Shown: one piece after another, positions 63,686 to 64,000 of the stretch
How positions within the stretch are numbered: the first letter of the stretch is position 1
How the letters are laid out: every line of letters begins with the position of its first letter
From: Sporosarcina sp. PTS2304
Lineage (GTDB): Bacteria; Bacillota; Bacilli; Bacillales_A; Planococcaceae
Direction: 5' to 3'
Assembly (NCBI RefSeq): GCF_003351785.1
Contig: NZ_CP031230.1
Span: 1,178,001 to 1,242,000, forward strand
DNA: 64,000 nucleotides
Translations under genes and position numbers: made by a program
Notes under the pieces: generated by a model
The model's database searches: none
What the model saw: the letters and a program-made list of their open reading frames with translations, nothing else
What the model was told of the DNA's origin: nothing

Positions 63686-64000
63686 TTAATAAAACAAACC
63701 GGTATACCATCCGACAATTTCACTGCCATAAAAATATGAAATAAGAGCAGCGACCGCAATGGAAGGACCGAATGGCACCGGCGTCTTCCGTCCTTGCTTC
63801 GTCCGTTTCAGGAAAATCAGTCCGACAATCGCACCAATGAATGCAGCAAGAAACAATGTAAATAGCGTCTGCATTGTACCTAGCACTAAACCGATCACAA
63901 AAAACAGCTTAATATCGCCGCCACCCATCCCACCATTCGACACGATCGCAATGAGTAACAACACGCCAAATCCAACAACCGCGCCAAGCAAACTATCCCA
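63686..64000 (-). CDS. comC: Type IV prepilin peptidase ComC (partial, runs past the window)
   Basis: The C-terminal 100 or so residues of a membrane aspartic peptidase (A24): GGMGGGDIKLFFVIGLVLG holds the second catalytic Asp (GxGD), followed by two spans and PVPFGPSIAVAAL. It processes ComG pseudopilins for competence. The reading frame is open to 64000, so the N-terminus lies outside the window. Order with spoIIB-maf-radC agrees with Bacillus. Confidence 0.9.
   Translation of the reverse strand, partial: WDSLLGAVVGFGVLLLIAIVSNGGMGGGDIKLFFVIGLVLGTMQTLFTLFLAAFIGAIVGLIFLKRTKQGRKTPVPFGPSIAVAALISYFYGSEIVGWYTGLFY

Overview
The window reads as the chromosome of a spore-forming, low-GC Gram-positive bacterium of the order Bacillales, most likely Planococcaceae (Sporosarcina or a close relative; the genus is an inference). 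The evidence is sporulation genes (cwlJ, spoVB, safA, spo0B, spoIVFA-spoIVFB, a spoIIB-like gene), strong AGGAGG-type ribosome binding sites with many TTG/GTG starts, and gene order nearly collinear with the Bacillus subtilis block comC-spoIIB-maf-radC-mreBCD-minCD-spoIVFAB-rplU-prp-rpmA-spo0B-obg-pheBA-(safA)-yebC-ruvAB-queA-tgt-yajC-spoVB-secDF-recJ-apt-relA-dtd-hisS-aspS-6S RNA-tcdA. Almost all of this block lies on the minus strand.

Region 1 (1-15.6 kb) is accessory or housekeeping: a secreted DUF5050 protein, CwlJ, a metallo-hydrolase, a holin-like peptide, a DUF1646 transporter, small lipoproteins and membrane peptides, a GNAT enzyme, a membrane zinc peptidase, proline dehydrogenase, a GIY-YIG nuclease next to a YolD-like gene with a LexA-like operator, a chemoreceptor, a MarR regulator, an SDR enzyme and an EAL-domain phosphodiesterase. 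Region 2 (14.6-19.3 kb) is symmetrical: two convergent pairs of DUF948 genes face a repeat array that an intact IS66-family element (15644-18151) has split. Region 3 (19.4-25.2 kb) holds small peptides, ilvA, a GDYXXLXY-like gene, gabD, tcdA, a perfect 121-bp tandem repeat and 6S RNA. Region 4 (25.2-44.3 kb) is translation, stringent response and DNA repair: aspS, hisS with a T-box, dtd, relA, apt, recJ, secDF, comN, spoVB, yajC, tgt, queA, ruvB, ruvA. Region 5 (44.4-64 kb) runs through yebC, safA, pheA, pheB, obg, spo0B, rpmA, prp, rplU (L21 leader), spoIVFB/FA, minDC, mreDCB, radC, maf, a spoIIB-like gene and the start of comC. radC is split by a 2.79-kb group II intron whose reverse transcriptase is itself frameshifted.

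The most unusual signal is a dispersed family of tandem repeats with a strict 21-bp period and a core GATCATAGAA/GCTCATAGAA. Five arrays (about 37 units) occur at 9.95, 15.6/18.2, 34.4, 52.0 and 58.65 kb. Every array sits just beyond a Rho-independent terminator, and all share one polarity relative to the gene that terminator serves. I do not recognise it as a named element. No CRISPR array, tRNA or rRNA gene was seen.
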